Source: Pedobacter sp. Leaf170 | GTDB taxonomy: Bacteria; Bacteroidota; Bacteroidia; Sphingobacteriales; Sphingobacteriaceae | DNA length: 64,000 nucleotides | Assembly (NCBI RefSeq): GCF_920984665.1 | Contig: NZ_CAKLBP010000010.1 | Location: forward strand, 34,555-98,554 | Direction of reading: 5' to 3' | Shown here: in pieces, positions 36,236 through 44,335 of the stretch | Layout of the letters: the number at the start of each line of letters is the position of its first letter | Position numbering within the stretch: the stretch's first letter is position 1 | Translations under genes and position numbers: made by a program | Notes under the pieces: model-generated | What the model was told of the DNA's origin: nothing | Database searches by the model: none | The model's input: the letters and a program-made list of their open reading frames with translations, nothing else

Positions 36236-37030
36236 ATGAATTCTTTCGAAGCCATTATCCTTGCAATTATTGAAGGATTAACTGAATTTTTACCAGTTTC
36301 GAGCACTGGCCACATGATTATTGGCTCATCTTTTATGGGAATAGCCAGCGACCCATTTGTAAAGCTATTTACCGTAGCCATTCAATTGGGTGCTATTTTA
36401 TCTGTTGTGGTTTTATACTTCAAAAGATTTTTTAAATCCATAAACTTCTATTTTAAACTTTTAGTCGCATTTATACCCGCGGCTATTTTTGGCTTATTAT
36501 TAAGCGATAAAATTGATGAACTATTGGAAAGCCCTTTAGCAGTTGGCATTTCATTATTAATTGGCGGTATTATATTATTATTTGTCGATAAATGGTTTAA
36601 CAATCCAACTATCCACGAGGAAGAAGAAGTAACTTATTTAACGGCGCTAAAAATTGGTTTCTTTCAATGTATCGCAATGATTCCTGGCGTTTCTCGTTCC
36701 GGAGCTACAATAGTTGGCGGTATGAGTCAGAAATTAAGCCGAAAAGTTGCAGCAGAATTTTCCTTCTTTTTAGCAGTTCCTACCATGTTTGCGGCTACTG
36801 CCAAAAAATTATACGATTTTTATAAAGAAGGAAATACCATCACACACGAGCAAACAAATCTGTTGATTATTGGCAACGTAGTGGCCTTTATTGTAGCACT
36901 TTTGGCTATCAAAAGTTTTATCGGTTTCCTTAATAAACATGGCTTTAAGGTTTTTGGATGGTATAGAATTATTGCAGGATTAATAATTATCGCCCTACTG
37001 CTTAGCGGCCGCACACTACAAATAATTTAA
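36236..37030 (+). CDS. uppP: Undecaprenyl-diphosphate phosphatase
   Basis: The product has 264 residues and about eight membrane segments. It removes a phosphate from undecaprenyl diphosphate, recycling the lipid carrier for peptidoglycan and other glycans, and gives some bacitracin resistance. The two catalytic motifs are visible: EGLTEFLPVSSTGH (about 13-26) and PGVSRSGAT with the catalytic Ser and Arg near 155. The length is normal. It follows ftsX and DUF3098 and precedes truB in the same direction, a gene order common in Bacteroidota. Confidence 0.95.
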   Translation: MNSFEAIILAIIEGLTEFLPVSSTGHMIIGSSFMGIASDPFVKLFTVAIQLGAILSVVVLYFKRFFKSINFYFKLLVAFIPAAIFGLLLSDKIDELLESPLAVGISLLIGGIILLFVDKWFNNPTIHEEEEVTYLTALKIGFFQCIAMIPGVSRSGATIVGGMSQKLSRKVAAEFSFFLAVPTMFAATAKKLYDFYKEGNTITHEQTNLLIIGNVVAFIVALLAIKSFIGFLNKHGFKVFGWYRIIAGLIIIALLLSGRTLQII

Positions 37031-37034
37031 TCTG

Positions 37035-37042
37035 TATCTTTG
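37035..37042 (+). promoter_or_regulatory. Promoter -7 box just before truB
   Basis: TATCTTTG is an exact TAnnTTTG match, 15 bp before the GTG start of truB. Transcription would begin about 8 nt before the start codon, giving a nearly leaderless mRNA. No TTG is found at -33. Confidence 0.45.
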
Positions 37043-37056
37043 CGAAAAAAAGATTT

Positions 37057-37791
37057 GTGAGTACAGAAAATTCAAAATTTAAAGATTTTAACTTCGCCGA
37101 AGGCGAATTGTTGCTAATTAATAAGCCTTACAAGTGGACATCCTTTGATGTAGTTGGCAAAATTCGTAATTCTTTAAAACCATTAAAATTAAAAGTTGGT
37201 CATGCCGGCACATTAGATCCGCTTGCAACTGGCTTATTAATTATTTGTACGGGTAAGCTTACCAAACAGATAGATACCTTTCAGGCAGAAGAAAAGGAAT
37301 ACACCGGAACGTTAATTTTAGGCGCCACTACTCCATCTTTTGATATGGAAACTGAAGTTGATGAAACTTTCGACATCAGCCAGATAACCAACGAGCAAAT
37401 CTATTCGGCTACAACACAATTTACCGGAGATATTGAACAATATCCACCTGCACATTCGGCTGTAAAAATAAACGGAGAGCGTTTATACGTTAAAGCTCGC
37501 CTGGGCGAAGAAGTAGAATTACGTAAACGTTTTGTAACCGTTCCTGCATTCGAAATTACACGAATCGAACTTCCTGAAGTAGATTTCAGAATCGTTTGCA
37601 GCAAAGGCACTTATATACGTTCTTTAGTTTCTGATTTTGGAAAAGCACTAAATAGTGGTGCGTATCTTTCAAAATTAACCAGAACCCGCAGTGGCAATTT
37701 CCTCCTTTCAAATTCTTTTGAGGTTAACGAGCTTGTTAATTATATTCGTAGTAAAAAGGAAGAGGCAAAACCCGCTACAGAAGAAGCATGA
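37057..37791 (+). CDS. truB: tRNA pseudouridine-55 synthase
   Basis: The product has 244 residues from GTG 37057; no ATG lies near the expected N-terminus. TruB makes pseudouridine 55 in the T-loop of almost all tRNAs. The catalytic motif GHAGTLDPLATGLL carries D54. Other family segments are INKPYKWTSFDVV near the start, KEYTGTLILGATTPSFDMET, YPPAHSAVKINGERLY and CSKGTYIRSL. There is no PUA domain at the C-terminus, so this is a short form typical of Bacteroidota. Its last codons overlap the start of the yitT gene (ATGA). Confidence 0.94.
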   Translation: MSTENSKFKDFNFAEGELLLINKPYKWTSFDVVGKIRNSLKPLKLKVGHAGTLDPLATGLLIICTGKLTKQIDTFQAEEKEYTGTLILGATTPSFDMETEVDETFDISQITNEQIYSATTQFTGDIEQYPPAHSAVKINGERLYVKARLGEEVELRKRFVTVPAFEITRIELPEVDFRIVCSKGTYIRSLVSDFGKALNSGAYLSKLTRTRSGNFLLSNSFEVNELVNYIRSKKEEAKPATEEA

Positions 37792-38648
37792 ATAATCTAA
37801 AAAACAAAAACGCCAGATTTATAAAAGAAGTGCTACTCATTGCCGCTGGTGTTACATCGGCATGTTTCGGCTTAAAAAGCTTTTTAATGCCTAGTCATTT
37901 TATAGATGGCGGCGTAACCGGTATTTCCCTTTTATTAAGAACGCTTACCGATTGGGATTTATCCTACCTTATTGTCATCATCAATATTCCTTTTGTTATT
38001 TTAGGCTATAAACAAATAGGTAAAGCCTTTGCAATTAAAACTGCAATTGCCATCACAGCCCTTTCCATCTCTTTAATTGTTCTACCATTTCAACCCATCA
38101 CACACGATAAATTACTAATTGCCTTTTTCGGCGGATTATTTTTAGGTGGCGGTATTGGTTTGGCTATGCGTGGCGGCTGTGTTATTGATGGCACCGAAGT
38201 TTTAGCCCTTACCATTAGCAAAAACAGCATTTTAACTGTGGGTAATATTGTGCTCATCCTTAACATTATCATTTTTGCATTTGCCGCCTATTTCTTAAAT
38301 ATCGAAACCGCACTATACGCCATATTAACTTATCTCTCTGCATCAAATACAATTGATTTTATTGTAAATGGAATTGAGCAATATACAGGCGTAACCATCA
38401 TTTCAGATAAGCAAGATGCCATTAAAGCTTACATAATTGCCGATATGAAACGTGGTGTAACCATTTATAAAGGCTCTGGTGGTTATGCCGAAAACAATAA
38501 CATCGATATCATTTTTACTGTTGTTACAAAATTAGAAATGAGCAAATTACAAACAGCCGTTAGGCAAATCGACCCCGATGCATTTGTAATTCAGCACCAA
38601 ATTGCAGATATTAAAGGCGGTGTAGTTAAACGCCATGCTTTACATTAA
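37788..38648 (+). CDS. YitT family membrane protein (DUF161/DUF2179)
   Basis: The product has 286 residues. Five or six membrane segments occupy about 12-190, with the YitT signatures SHFIDGGVTGISLLL and GGLFLGGGIGLAMRGGCVIDGTE. A C-terminal soluble DUF2179 domain (about 200-286) contains MKRGVTIYKGSGGY and IDPDAFVIQH. The family is widespread, with no firmly known function; transport has been proposed. It starts within the end of truB (4-bp overlap), so it is co-translated with it. Confidence 0.88.
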   Translation: MNNLKNKNARFIKEVLLIAAGVTSACFGLKSFLMPSHFIDGGVTGISLLLRTLTDWDLSYLIVIINIPFVILGYKQIGKAFAIKTAIAITALSISLIVLPFQPITHDKLLIAFFGGLFLGGGIGLAMRGGCVIDGTEVLALTISKNSILTVGNIVLILNIIIFAFAAYFLNIETALYAILTYLSASNTIDFIVNGIEQYTGVTIISDKQDAIKAYIIADMKRGVTIYKGSGGYAENNNIDIIFTVVTKLEMSKLQTAVRQIDPDAFVIQHQIADIKGGVVKRHALH

Positions 38649-38659
38649 TTAAAAATTTT

Positions 38660-38774
38660 GGGCATGCCCCCAAGCTTCGCAAGGGGTCGGGCTGTACGCT
38701 AAATCTTTTTTGTTTCTGCCATCCTTAGTTTATCGAAGGAGAAACAAAAAAGTATACCGCTTCCATCCCTCATG
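38660..38774. repeat. Structured intergenic repeat (GGGCATGCCC ... hairpin ... CCGCTTCCATCCCTCATGC)
   Basis: Three nested parts are seen. GGGCATGCCC is followed by the CCCC/GGGG arms of a small hairpin. GGTCGGGCTGTACGCT comes next, then a 12-bp perfect stem CTTTTTTGTTTC/GAAACAAAAAAG (38705-38716 and 38741-38752). The end is CCGCTTCCATCCCTCATGC. I recall similar composite elements between genes in other Bacteroidota genomes. A degenerate relative lies at 44015-44110. The function is unknown. Confidence 0.6.
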
Positions 38775-38803
38775 CAAAAACCCAAACCATAAAAAAATCA
38801 TCA

Positions 38804-39895
38804 TTGAAAATATATAATAACCTTTCAGAATTCACTAAACTAGCTAACGCCATTGTTACCATTGGTACATTTGATGGTGTTCATTTCGGGCATCAAAAAA
38901 TCATTAAACAACTGGTGGCAAAAGCCAAAGCAGATGGCGGGGAGAGCGTAATTCTTACTTTTTTCCCTCATCCAAGAATGATTATCGATCCTGAAAACCA
39001 GGATTTGAAGATGATTAACACCATAAATGAAAAGGCAGAGATTTTGAAAAGTTTAGGCGTCGATCATTTAATTATTACGCCATTTACCCGCGATTTTTCT
39101 AATCAAACGCCAGAAGATTATATCCAAAATACTTTGGTTAATAACATCGGCACAAAGCACATTATTATTGGTTACGATCATCGTTTTGGAAAAGATAGAA
39201 ACGGAAATTTAACCGATTTAAAGGCAGCAGGATTGCATTTTGGCTTTACGGTTGAAGAAATTGCAGAGCAAGATATACATGATGTTGCAGTAAGTTCTAC
39301 TAAAATTCGTCAGGCACTTTTAGCAGGCGATGTAAGTTTAGCTAAAGATTATTTAGGTTATGCATTTTCTATTTTCGGACGTGTAATTAAAGGCGATAAA
39401 ATTGGCAGAACAATAGGTTTTCCAACGGCTAACATTTTCGTAGAAGAAACCTACAAACTTATTCCCGGCGATGGTATTTACGCTGTAACTGTCGAAATGA
39501 ATCCAGAAAGTGAAAAGTCAAAAGTGGAAAGTGATGAGTTCAAAGTGGAAAGTAGAGAGTTCAAAGATAAAAGTGAAAAGTTGAAAGTGGAGAGTAGAGA
39601 GTTCAAAGAGCAAACTTCAAAGGAGCACCCAACACCTTCAACTTTAAACCCTCAACCTTCAACTTTTAAAGGTATGGCTTACATCGGGCAACGCCCAACC
39701 ATAAACGGCATGACAAGAAATATTGAGGTAAACATCTTCGATTTTAACCGCGAAATATATGGTCAGGATATTAAAATGAATTTCTTAAAATTCTTACGCC
39801 ACGATGTAAAATTTACCGGTTTAGAAGCACTAACAATACAGCTACAAAAAGATAAAGAAGCTACCTTAGCCTTTTTCAAATCAATCTCAAATTAG
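38804..39895 (+). CDS. ribF: Bifunctional riboflavin kinase / FAD synthetase with repeat-derived insert
   Basis: The product has 363 residues from TTG 38804; no ATG fits, and KIYNNLSEF is the normal N-terminus. It phosphorylates riboflavin to FMN and adenylates FMN to FAD. The N-terminal FAD synthetase part has TIGTFDGVHFGHQKII (about 19-34) and FFPHPRMI; VSSTKIRQAL closes that domain. The kinase part has GRTIGFPTANI (about 201-211) and GMAYIGQRPTI. Between these kinase segments, residues about 234-288 are a Lys/Glu/Ser-rich stretch that relatives lack, encoded by a heptanucleotide-repeat island. The usual length is about 310. The frame remains open and both flanking motifs are intact. Confidence 0.92.
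   Translation: MKIYNNLSEFTKLANAIVTIGTFDGVHFGHQKIIKQLVAKAKADGGESVILTFFPHPRMIIDPENQDLKMINTINEKAEILKSLGVDHLIITPFTRDFSNQTPEDYIQNTLVNNIGTKHIIIGYDHRFGKDRNGNLTDLKAAGLHFGFTVEEIAEQDIHDVAVSSTKIRQALLAGDVSLAKDYLGYAFSIFGRVIKGDKIGRTIGFPTANIFVEETYKLIPGDGIYAVTVEMNPESEKSKVESDEFKVESREFKDKSEKLKVESREFKEQTSKEHPTPSTLNPQPSTFKGMAYIGQRPTINGMTRNIEVNIFDFNREIYGQDIKMNFLKFLRHDVKFTGLEALTIQLQKDKEATLAFFKSISN
39503..39667 (+). repeat. Heptanucleotide-periodic island 3, inside the ribF coding region
   Basis: Forward 7-bp units (AAAGTGG AAAGTGA TGAGTTC AAAGTGG AAAGTAG AGAGTTC ...) run to about 39625. From about 39630 reverse-complement units follow (TTCAACT TTAAACC CTCAACC TTCAACT). The total length is compatible with the ribF frame and no stop arises. 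Because 7 is not a multiple of 3, a perfect run encodes a 7-residue peptide repeat every three units, seen as KVES-EFK variants. Confidence 0.85.
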
Positions 39896-39920
39896 CTAGT
39901 TACAGCATTTTTCTTTCAAA

Positions 39921-39961
39921 AAAAGCCTCATTTTCGTTATATTAGCGGCAATGAGGCTTTT
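39921..39961 (+). terminator. Hairpin after ribF that contains the next gene's start codon
   Basis: AAAAGCCTCATT (39921-39932) and AATGAGGCTTTT (39950-39961) form a perfect 12-bp stem with a 17-nt loop and continuing T residues. It has the form of a ribF terminator. The ATG of the following small gene (39951) lies in the 3' arm. Confidence 0.65.
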
Positions 39962-40292
39962 TACTTTCCTTTTATTCGTTTTAATTTTTGGTGCTATTGC
40001 AGGTTTTGCATCGCAAAAAAAAACTGAGCGTAAGTTTAAGTCGTCTTCTTTTACAGTTAAAAAAATCACTACTGTAAATAATCAAAGTAGTGATACCGGC
40101 ACACTCCAAAAAGACTTTATTACTACATCACAAGCATATAAAGTTAGTAATCCATTATCGGCTTTATTACTATTAATTGCATTTCTTCAGCTCACTTTTA
40201 AAATAAAAATTATTAAAATATTCTTTAATAAATTAGAGCTACATTTTCGATGTTTATTTAAAATATTGTATCCAAAACACGTTTTCTGGTAA
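39951..40292 (+). CDS. Hypothetical small membrane protein
   Basis: The product has 113 residues and is not recognised. It has an N-terminal hydrophobic segment (about 3-20, a signal peptide or anchor) and a polar Ser/Thr/Lys-rich middle (about 22-65). A second hydrophobic stretch (about 68-92) leads to a basic, aromatic C-terminus. The start codon sits inside the hairpin that follows ribF, so expression may be low or conditional, or the true start may lie elsewhere. Codon use is ordinary for the window. It could be a real envelope peptide or a chance frame; I lean slightly to a real gene because of the coherent signal segment. Confidence 0.4.
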   Translation: MRLFTFLLFVLIFGAIAGFASQKKTERKFKSSSFTVKKITTVNNQSSDTGTLQKDFITTSQAYKVSNPLSALLLLIAFLQLTFKIKIIKIFFNKLELHFRCLFKILYPKHVFW

Positions 40293-40390
40293 ATTAATTA
40301 TCATGCTCCGTTTAATGGCAAATAGAATTGCATATCGCAAAACCTACAGCCGAATTTAAAATTTTTAATTTTTAAACATTTTAGAATAAA

Positions 40391-42607
40391 ATGATTCATT
40401 TACCAGATTTAATTGCCGATTTAGGATTAATACTTGCTGCAGCAGGAATAACAACTTTGTTATTTAAAAAAATAAAACAACCACTCGTTCTCGGTTACAT
40501 ATTAGCCGGCTTATTGGTTGGTCCACATTTTAGTTTCTTACCAACCGTAACCGACCAAAAAAGCATTACCATTTGGGCAGAGATTGGTGTAATATTTCTC
40601 CTTTTCAGTTTAGGTTTAGAATTCAGTTTCAAAAAATTAGTTAAAGTTGGTGGTTCTTCGTCTATTACAGCAATAGTCGAAGTCATATTCATGCTCCTAA
40701 TAGGCTATGCTGCAGGCTCGCTAATGGGTTGGAGCACAATGGACAGCATATTTCTAGGAGGTATTTTATCTGTATCTTCTACCACAATCATCATCAGGGC
40801 TTTTGAAGAGCTTGGCGTTAAACATAAAAAGTTTGCCGGCCTGGTTTTTGGCGTACTTATCGTAGAAGATTTAGTAGCCATTTTATTATTGGTACTCCTT
40901 TCAACATTGGCTGTAAGCCAGCAATTTGCAGGTACAGAAATGTTAATTTCTATATTAAAACTTGCATTTTTCCTGATTCTATGGTTTTTAGGTGGCATTT
41001 TTCTTATCCCTACATTTTTAAAGGCAACCCGAAAATTGATGAATGATGAAACCATGCTCATCGTTTCTCTGGCATTATGTTTAGTAATGGTTTTACTTGC
41101 CGTAAAGGTTGGTTTTTCACCGGCACTTGGGGCGTTTATAATGGGTTCAATTTTAGCAGAAACTACACAAGCCGAAAAAATAGAGCATTTAACAAAATCG
41201 GTTAAAGATTTATTTGCAGCAATATTTTTTGTTTCCGTTGGGATGTTAATTGACCCGAAAGTATTAGTCGATTATGCCATACCAATTATTGTGGTAACAT
41301 TGGCTACAGTATTAGGCAAATTAATCAGTTCATCTTTGGGTGCATTATTATCTGGCCAGCCTTTAAAAACATCGGTGCAGGCAGGAATGAGTTTGGCTCA
41401 AATTGGTGAGTTTTCTTTTATCATCGCAACATTAGGCTTAACACTAAAAGTTACGAGCGAATTTCTTTACCCAATCGCTGTAGCGGCATCGGCAATTACA
41501 ACATTTACAACTCCATATTTGATAAAATCATCAGAAAGTTTTTATAACTTTTTAAATCGGGTTCTACCTAAAAAATGGTTGGATGGAATTGAAAGGTACA
41601 GTTCAAGTACCGCCGGAATTACGGCCTTAAGCGATTGGAAAATCCTGTTACGTTCTTACATTTTCAATACCATAATTCACTCTGTAATAATAATCGCGGT
41701 TATTTTTCTTACTGCTAGGTATTTGCAGCCTTTTATGGTTAAAAACATAACTAATGGGCTAACCTCTATAGTAATTAGTGTTGTATTATCTTTCATATTA
41801 ATGTCGCCGTTTTTATGGGCATTATCCATCCGTAGGATTCAAAAAACGGCTTATTCTCACCTTTGGTTGAACAAAAAATATACCCGAGGACCATTAATCG
41901 CGATTGAATTTTTCAGAATTGCATTAGGGATATTCTTTGTTGGCTTTTTAATGTACGAGTTTTTTGATACCTGGGTTGCAGCGCTAATTGCTTTGGCTTT
42001 GATAGTTTTGGGGATGGTTATTTTTTCCAGAAGGCTACAATCGTTTTACGATAAATTGGAGCGTCGTTTCATGAAAAATTTAAACGCAAGAGAAAATCAA
42101 AAACCAGATATATTACCTTGGGATACCCATTTAACCGAATTAAAGGTTTCGCCAGAATCGGAAGTGGTTGGCAAAACCCTAACCGAATTAATGATAAGAG
42201 AAAAGTTTGGAGTAAACATTGCCATGATAGAGCGTGGAAGAAACACAATTCCTACGCCTGGGCGTGATGAGCGACTTTATCCAAATGATAAACTTTTACT
42301 TATTGGTGCCGATGACCAATTGGCCATGGTAAAAGCTATTTTAGAAGTAAATACACCAGAAATTGAAGCTGAAAATAGCTTCCCCGATAAGGAAATGACG
42401 CTGCAAAAAGTTGTGGTAAATAGCGAATCTCCGGTTTATGGTTTAAGTATCCGCAATGCGGGCATAAGAGAAAAAGCGCAGGCACTTATTGTTGGTATTG
42501 AGCGTGGAGCAGAAAGAATCCTTAATCCTTCTTCTGATTTCGTTTTTGATACCGGCGACGTAATCTGGATTGTAGGTAATAATAAGAAGATAAAGGAAGT
42601 GATTTAA
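40391..42607 (+). CDS. CPA2-family monovalent cation:proton antiporter (KefB/KefC-like) with RCK-C domains
   Basis: The product has 738 residues. The Na+/H+ exchanger domain (about 8-385) has twelve or so membrane segments with LGYILAGLLVGPHFSF, FLLFSLGLEFSF and FAGLVFGVLIVEDLVAI, where the ED pair is the ion site. More hydrophobic segments follow (about 415-545). The soluble C-terminus (about 575-738) holds two RCK-C (TrkA-C) type lobes: LTELKVSPESEVVGKTLTEL and LQKVVVNSESPVYGLSIR, each ending in a DxxWIVG/LLLIGADDQ strand. No nucleotide-binding TrkA-N domain is present. It probably exports K+ or Na+ in exchange for protons, gated by a ligand at the RCK-C lobes. Confidence 0.88.
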   Translation: MIHLPDLIADLGLILAAAGITTLLFKKIKQPLVLGYILAGLLVGPHFSFLPTVTDQKSITIWAEIGVIFLLFSLGLEFSFKKLVKVGGSSSITAIVEVIFMLLIGYAAGSLMGWSTMDSIFLGGILSVSSTTIIIRAFEELGVKHKKFAGLVFGVLIVEDLVAILLLVLLSTLAVSQQFAGTEMLISILKLAFFLILWFLGGIFLIPTFLKATRKLMNDETMLIVSLALCLVMVLLAVKVGFSPALGAFIMGSILAETTQAEKIEHLTKSVKDLFAAIFFVSVGMLIDPKVLVDYAIPIIVVTLATVLGKLISSSLGALLSGQPLKTSVQAGMSLAQIGEFSFIIATLGLTLKVTSEFLYPIAVAASAITTFTTPYLIKSSESFYNFLNRVLPKKWLDGIERYSSSTAGITALSDWKILLRSYIFNTIIHSVIIIAVIFLTARYLQPFMVKNITNGLTSIVISVVLSFILMSPFLWALSIRRIQKTAYSHLWLNKKYTRGPLIAIEFFRIALGIFFVGFLMYEFFDTWVAALIALALIVLGMVIFSRRLQSFYDKLERRFMKNLNARENQKPDILPWDTHLTELKVSPESEVVGKTLTELMIREKFGVNIAMIERGRNTIPTPGRDERLYPNDKLLLIGADDQLAMVKAILEVNTPEIEAENSFPDKEMTLQKVVVNSESPVYGLSIRNAGIREKAQALIVGIERGAERILNPSSDFVFDTGDVIWIVGNNKKIKEVI

Positions 42608-42635
42608 GAATGTAGTGCGTTTTTAATCAGGATTA

Positions 42636-42750
42636 AGAGGTTGGAAGTTGAAAGTTCACATTTATTGGTACCTAGTCTTCAAACATCAGTCATCAAACTT
42701 TGAACTTTAGACTTTGGACTTTGGACTTTAAACTTTAGACTTCGTACTAA
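42636..42750. repeat. Heptanucleotide-periodic island 4
   Basis: A short forward part (GGTTGGA AGTTGAA AGTTCAC) is followed, after about 45 bp, by a long reverse part: AACTTTG AACTTTA GACTTTG GACTTTG GACTTTA AACTTTA GACTTCG. This is the same inverted layout and unit family as islands 2 and 3. It lies between the antiporter gene and the next gene. Confidence 0.8.
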
Positions 42751-42778
42751 TTTTATATCTTCGTTTACAACCTAACTT

Positions 42779-43813
42779 ATGAAAGTAGACAAAGAGAAAA
42801 GTGAATTTCTGGATGATATGATAGACCAATGGGAAACTGATGGTTTAATAAATGAGGAAACTGGCAAAAAGCTTAGAAAAAGTTACGAAGCTAAAAATTT
42901 CGATTGGTTACGTTTGGCTCAATATGCATTCTGGATAGCGCTAGCCTGCGGCTTTATTGCCCTTGGCTCTTTACTTATCGATAATTCTATTCTTGATTAC
43001 CTTAAAAGGGTTTATGATACGCCAAATATTGTTATTGCAATTATTTCAGGCGGCATAGCGGCTTGGTTATATATTTTAGGTTTTAGAAGAAAAAAGAACT
43101 TACCTAATTTAAAATTTAGCAATGAGGCAATCGTATTTTCAGCCATATTGTTTACAGCAAATGCGATAGCTTATTTCGGCAAAGCTTTAGATAATGGTTC
43201 TGGCAATTTTACCGTCTTAATTCTAATTTCTGTATTTATTTATGGTGCTTTGGGTTATATTTTTAAATCAAGATTAATCTGGGTTTTTGCACTTATATCG
43301 CTCGGCGCATGGTTTGGCACAGAAACAGGTTATTTGAGCCGCTGGAATTATTATTTCTTCGGGATGAATTATCCACTACGCTTTGTAGTTTTCGGTGCGG
43401 TTTTAACTGCTGCTTCTTTTATAATGAAAGCGAATGCTAAAACCCAGCACTTTTTTCAGGTTACATACATCGCCGGCATGGTTTATCTCTTTGTTTCGCT
43501 TTGGGCATTATCTGTTTTCGGGAACTTCGCAAGCCTGGAAGAATGGTATAAAGTCCGCCAGTTGAGTTTGTTTTATTGGGCTTTAATTTCTGCTGCCGTT
43601 TGTTTGGCAAGTACATTTTATGGCCTTAAATATAGAGAACATATTGCCCGTGAGTTCGGTATCACTTTCCTGTTCATAAACCTTTACACCCGCTATTTCG
43701 AATATTTTTGGGATAGCTGGCACAAAGCGCTTTTCTTTTCGGTTTTGGCTGCTTCTTTTTGGCTGATAGGCAGAAAAGCCGAAAAAATCTGGAATGTAGA
43801 ATTTTTAAAGTAG
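42779..43813 (+). CDS. DUF2157-like multi-pass membrane protein
   Basis: The product has 344 residues. The soluble N-terminus (about 1-45) has DQWETDGLINEETGKKLRKSY, resembling the short helical head of DUF2157 proteins. Nine or ten hydrophobic helices follow, with a late segment FINLYTRYFEYFWDSWHKALFFS that is typical of this group. There is no enzymatic motif. It is likely an inner-membrane protein of unknown function. A -7-like sequence (TATATCTTCG, near 42753) lies about 25 bp before the start. It is probably transcribed alone. Confidence 0.65.
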   Translation: MKVDKEKSEFLDDMIDQWETDGLINEETGKKLRKSYEAKNFDWLRLAQYAFWIALACGFIALGSLLIDNSILDYLKRVYDTPNIVIAIISGGIAAWLYILGFRRKKNLPNLKFSNEAIVFSAILFTANAIAYFGKALDNGSGNFTVLILISVFIYGALGYIFKSRLIWVFALISLGAWFGTETGYLSRWNYYFFGMNYPLRFVVFGAVLTAASFIMKANAKTQHFFQVTYIAGMVYLFVSLWALSVFGNFASLEEWYKVRQLSLFYWALISAAVCLASTFYGLKYREHIAREFGITFLFINLYTRYFEYFWDSWHKALFFSVLAASFWLIGRKAEKIWNVEFLK

Positions 43814-43867
43814 CAGTTGACTAAGGATTCAAAAACAGGTTTGTAATAACGACTGCTCATTGCACCA

Positions 43868-43967
43868 CGTCATTGCGAGGCACAGTTTATACCGACTATT
43901 CTGGAAGCAATCTTACAACGTTGGGTTTATTAAACGCTTTAAGATTGCTTCGTGCCTCGCAATGACG
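43868..43967. repeat. Dispersed palindrome, subfamily 2, copy D (arm interrupted)
   Basis: The 3' arm TAAGATTGCTTCGTGCC... (43940-43967) pairs with a 5' arm that is split in two: CGTCATTGCGAGGCAC (43868-43883) and AAGCAATCTTA (about 43915-43925). About 30 bases of unrelated sequence lie between the two pieces. It is otherwise the same element as copies B and C. Confidence 0.8.
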
Positions 43968-44335
43968 GGAAAATCTATAAATGATTTGGAGCGCAATGGC
44001 TGTATTTCATAGGCTAAAACAGCCCGCCAATACTGCAATCTTTTGGTTATAGTTTGTGCAATTTAAACATTTCCGCAACCAAAAGGATTTCCGTTATGTC
44101 GGGGCTATTAAACTTAAAACAGTTCCAAAATTAAAGGTTTAAATGCACAACCTTTGTACCTAAACCCGACACAAACGAGCATGGAGCGCAGCGGAATGAA
44201 GTGCCTGCCTACCGCAGGCAGGTTTGGCGGGACTGAAAGCCGCCATTAAAACTGAGCTTTCATTTCCAAATAAACAACTTATAGTCAAATAAGATTCTGA
44301 AACAAGTTGTGAATGATGACCGATCGAGACAAATT
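43968..44335. repeat. Repeat-rich intergenic stretch before the LysE gene
   Basis: No gene is seen. AATCTTTTGGTT (44037-44048) and AACCAAAAGGATTT (44077-44090) form a long-loop hairpin with flanks like those of the repeat at 38660, in degenerate form. CCTGCC...GGCAGG (44204-44222) is a compact GC-rich palindrome. The stretch from about 44165 to 44250 resembles the debris near 5495-5550. Confidence 0.5.
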
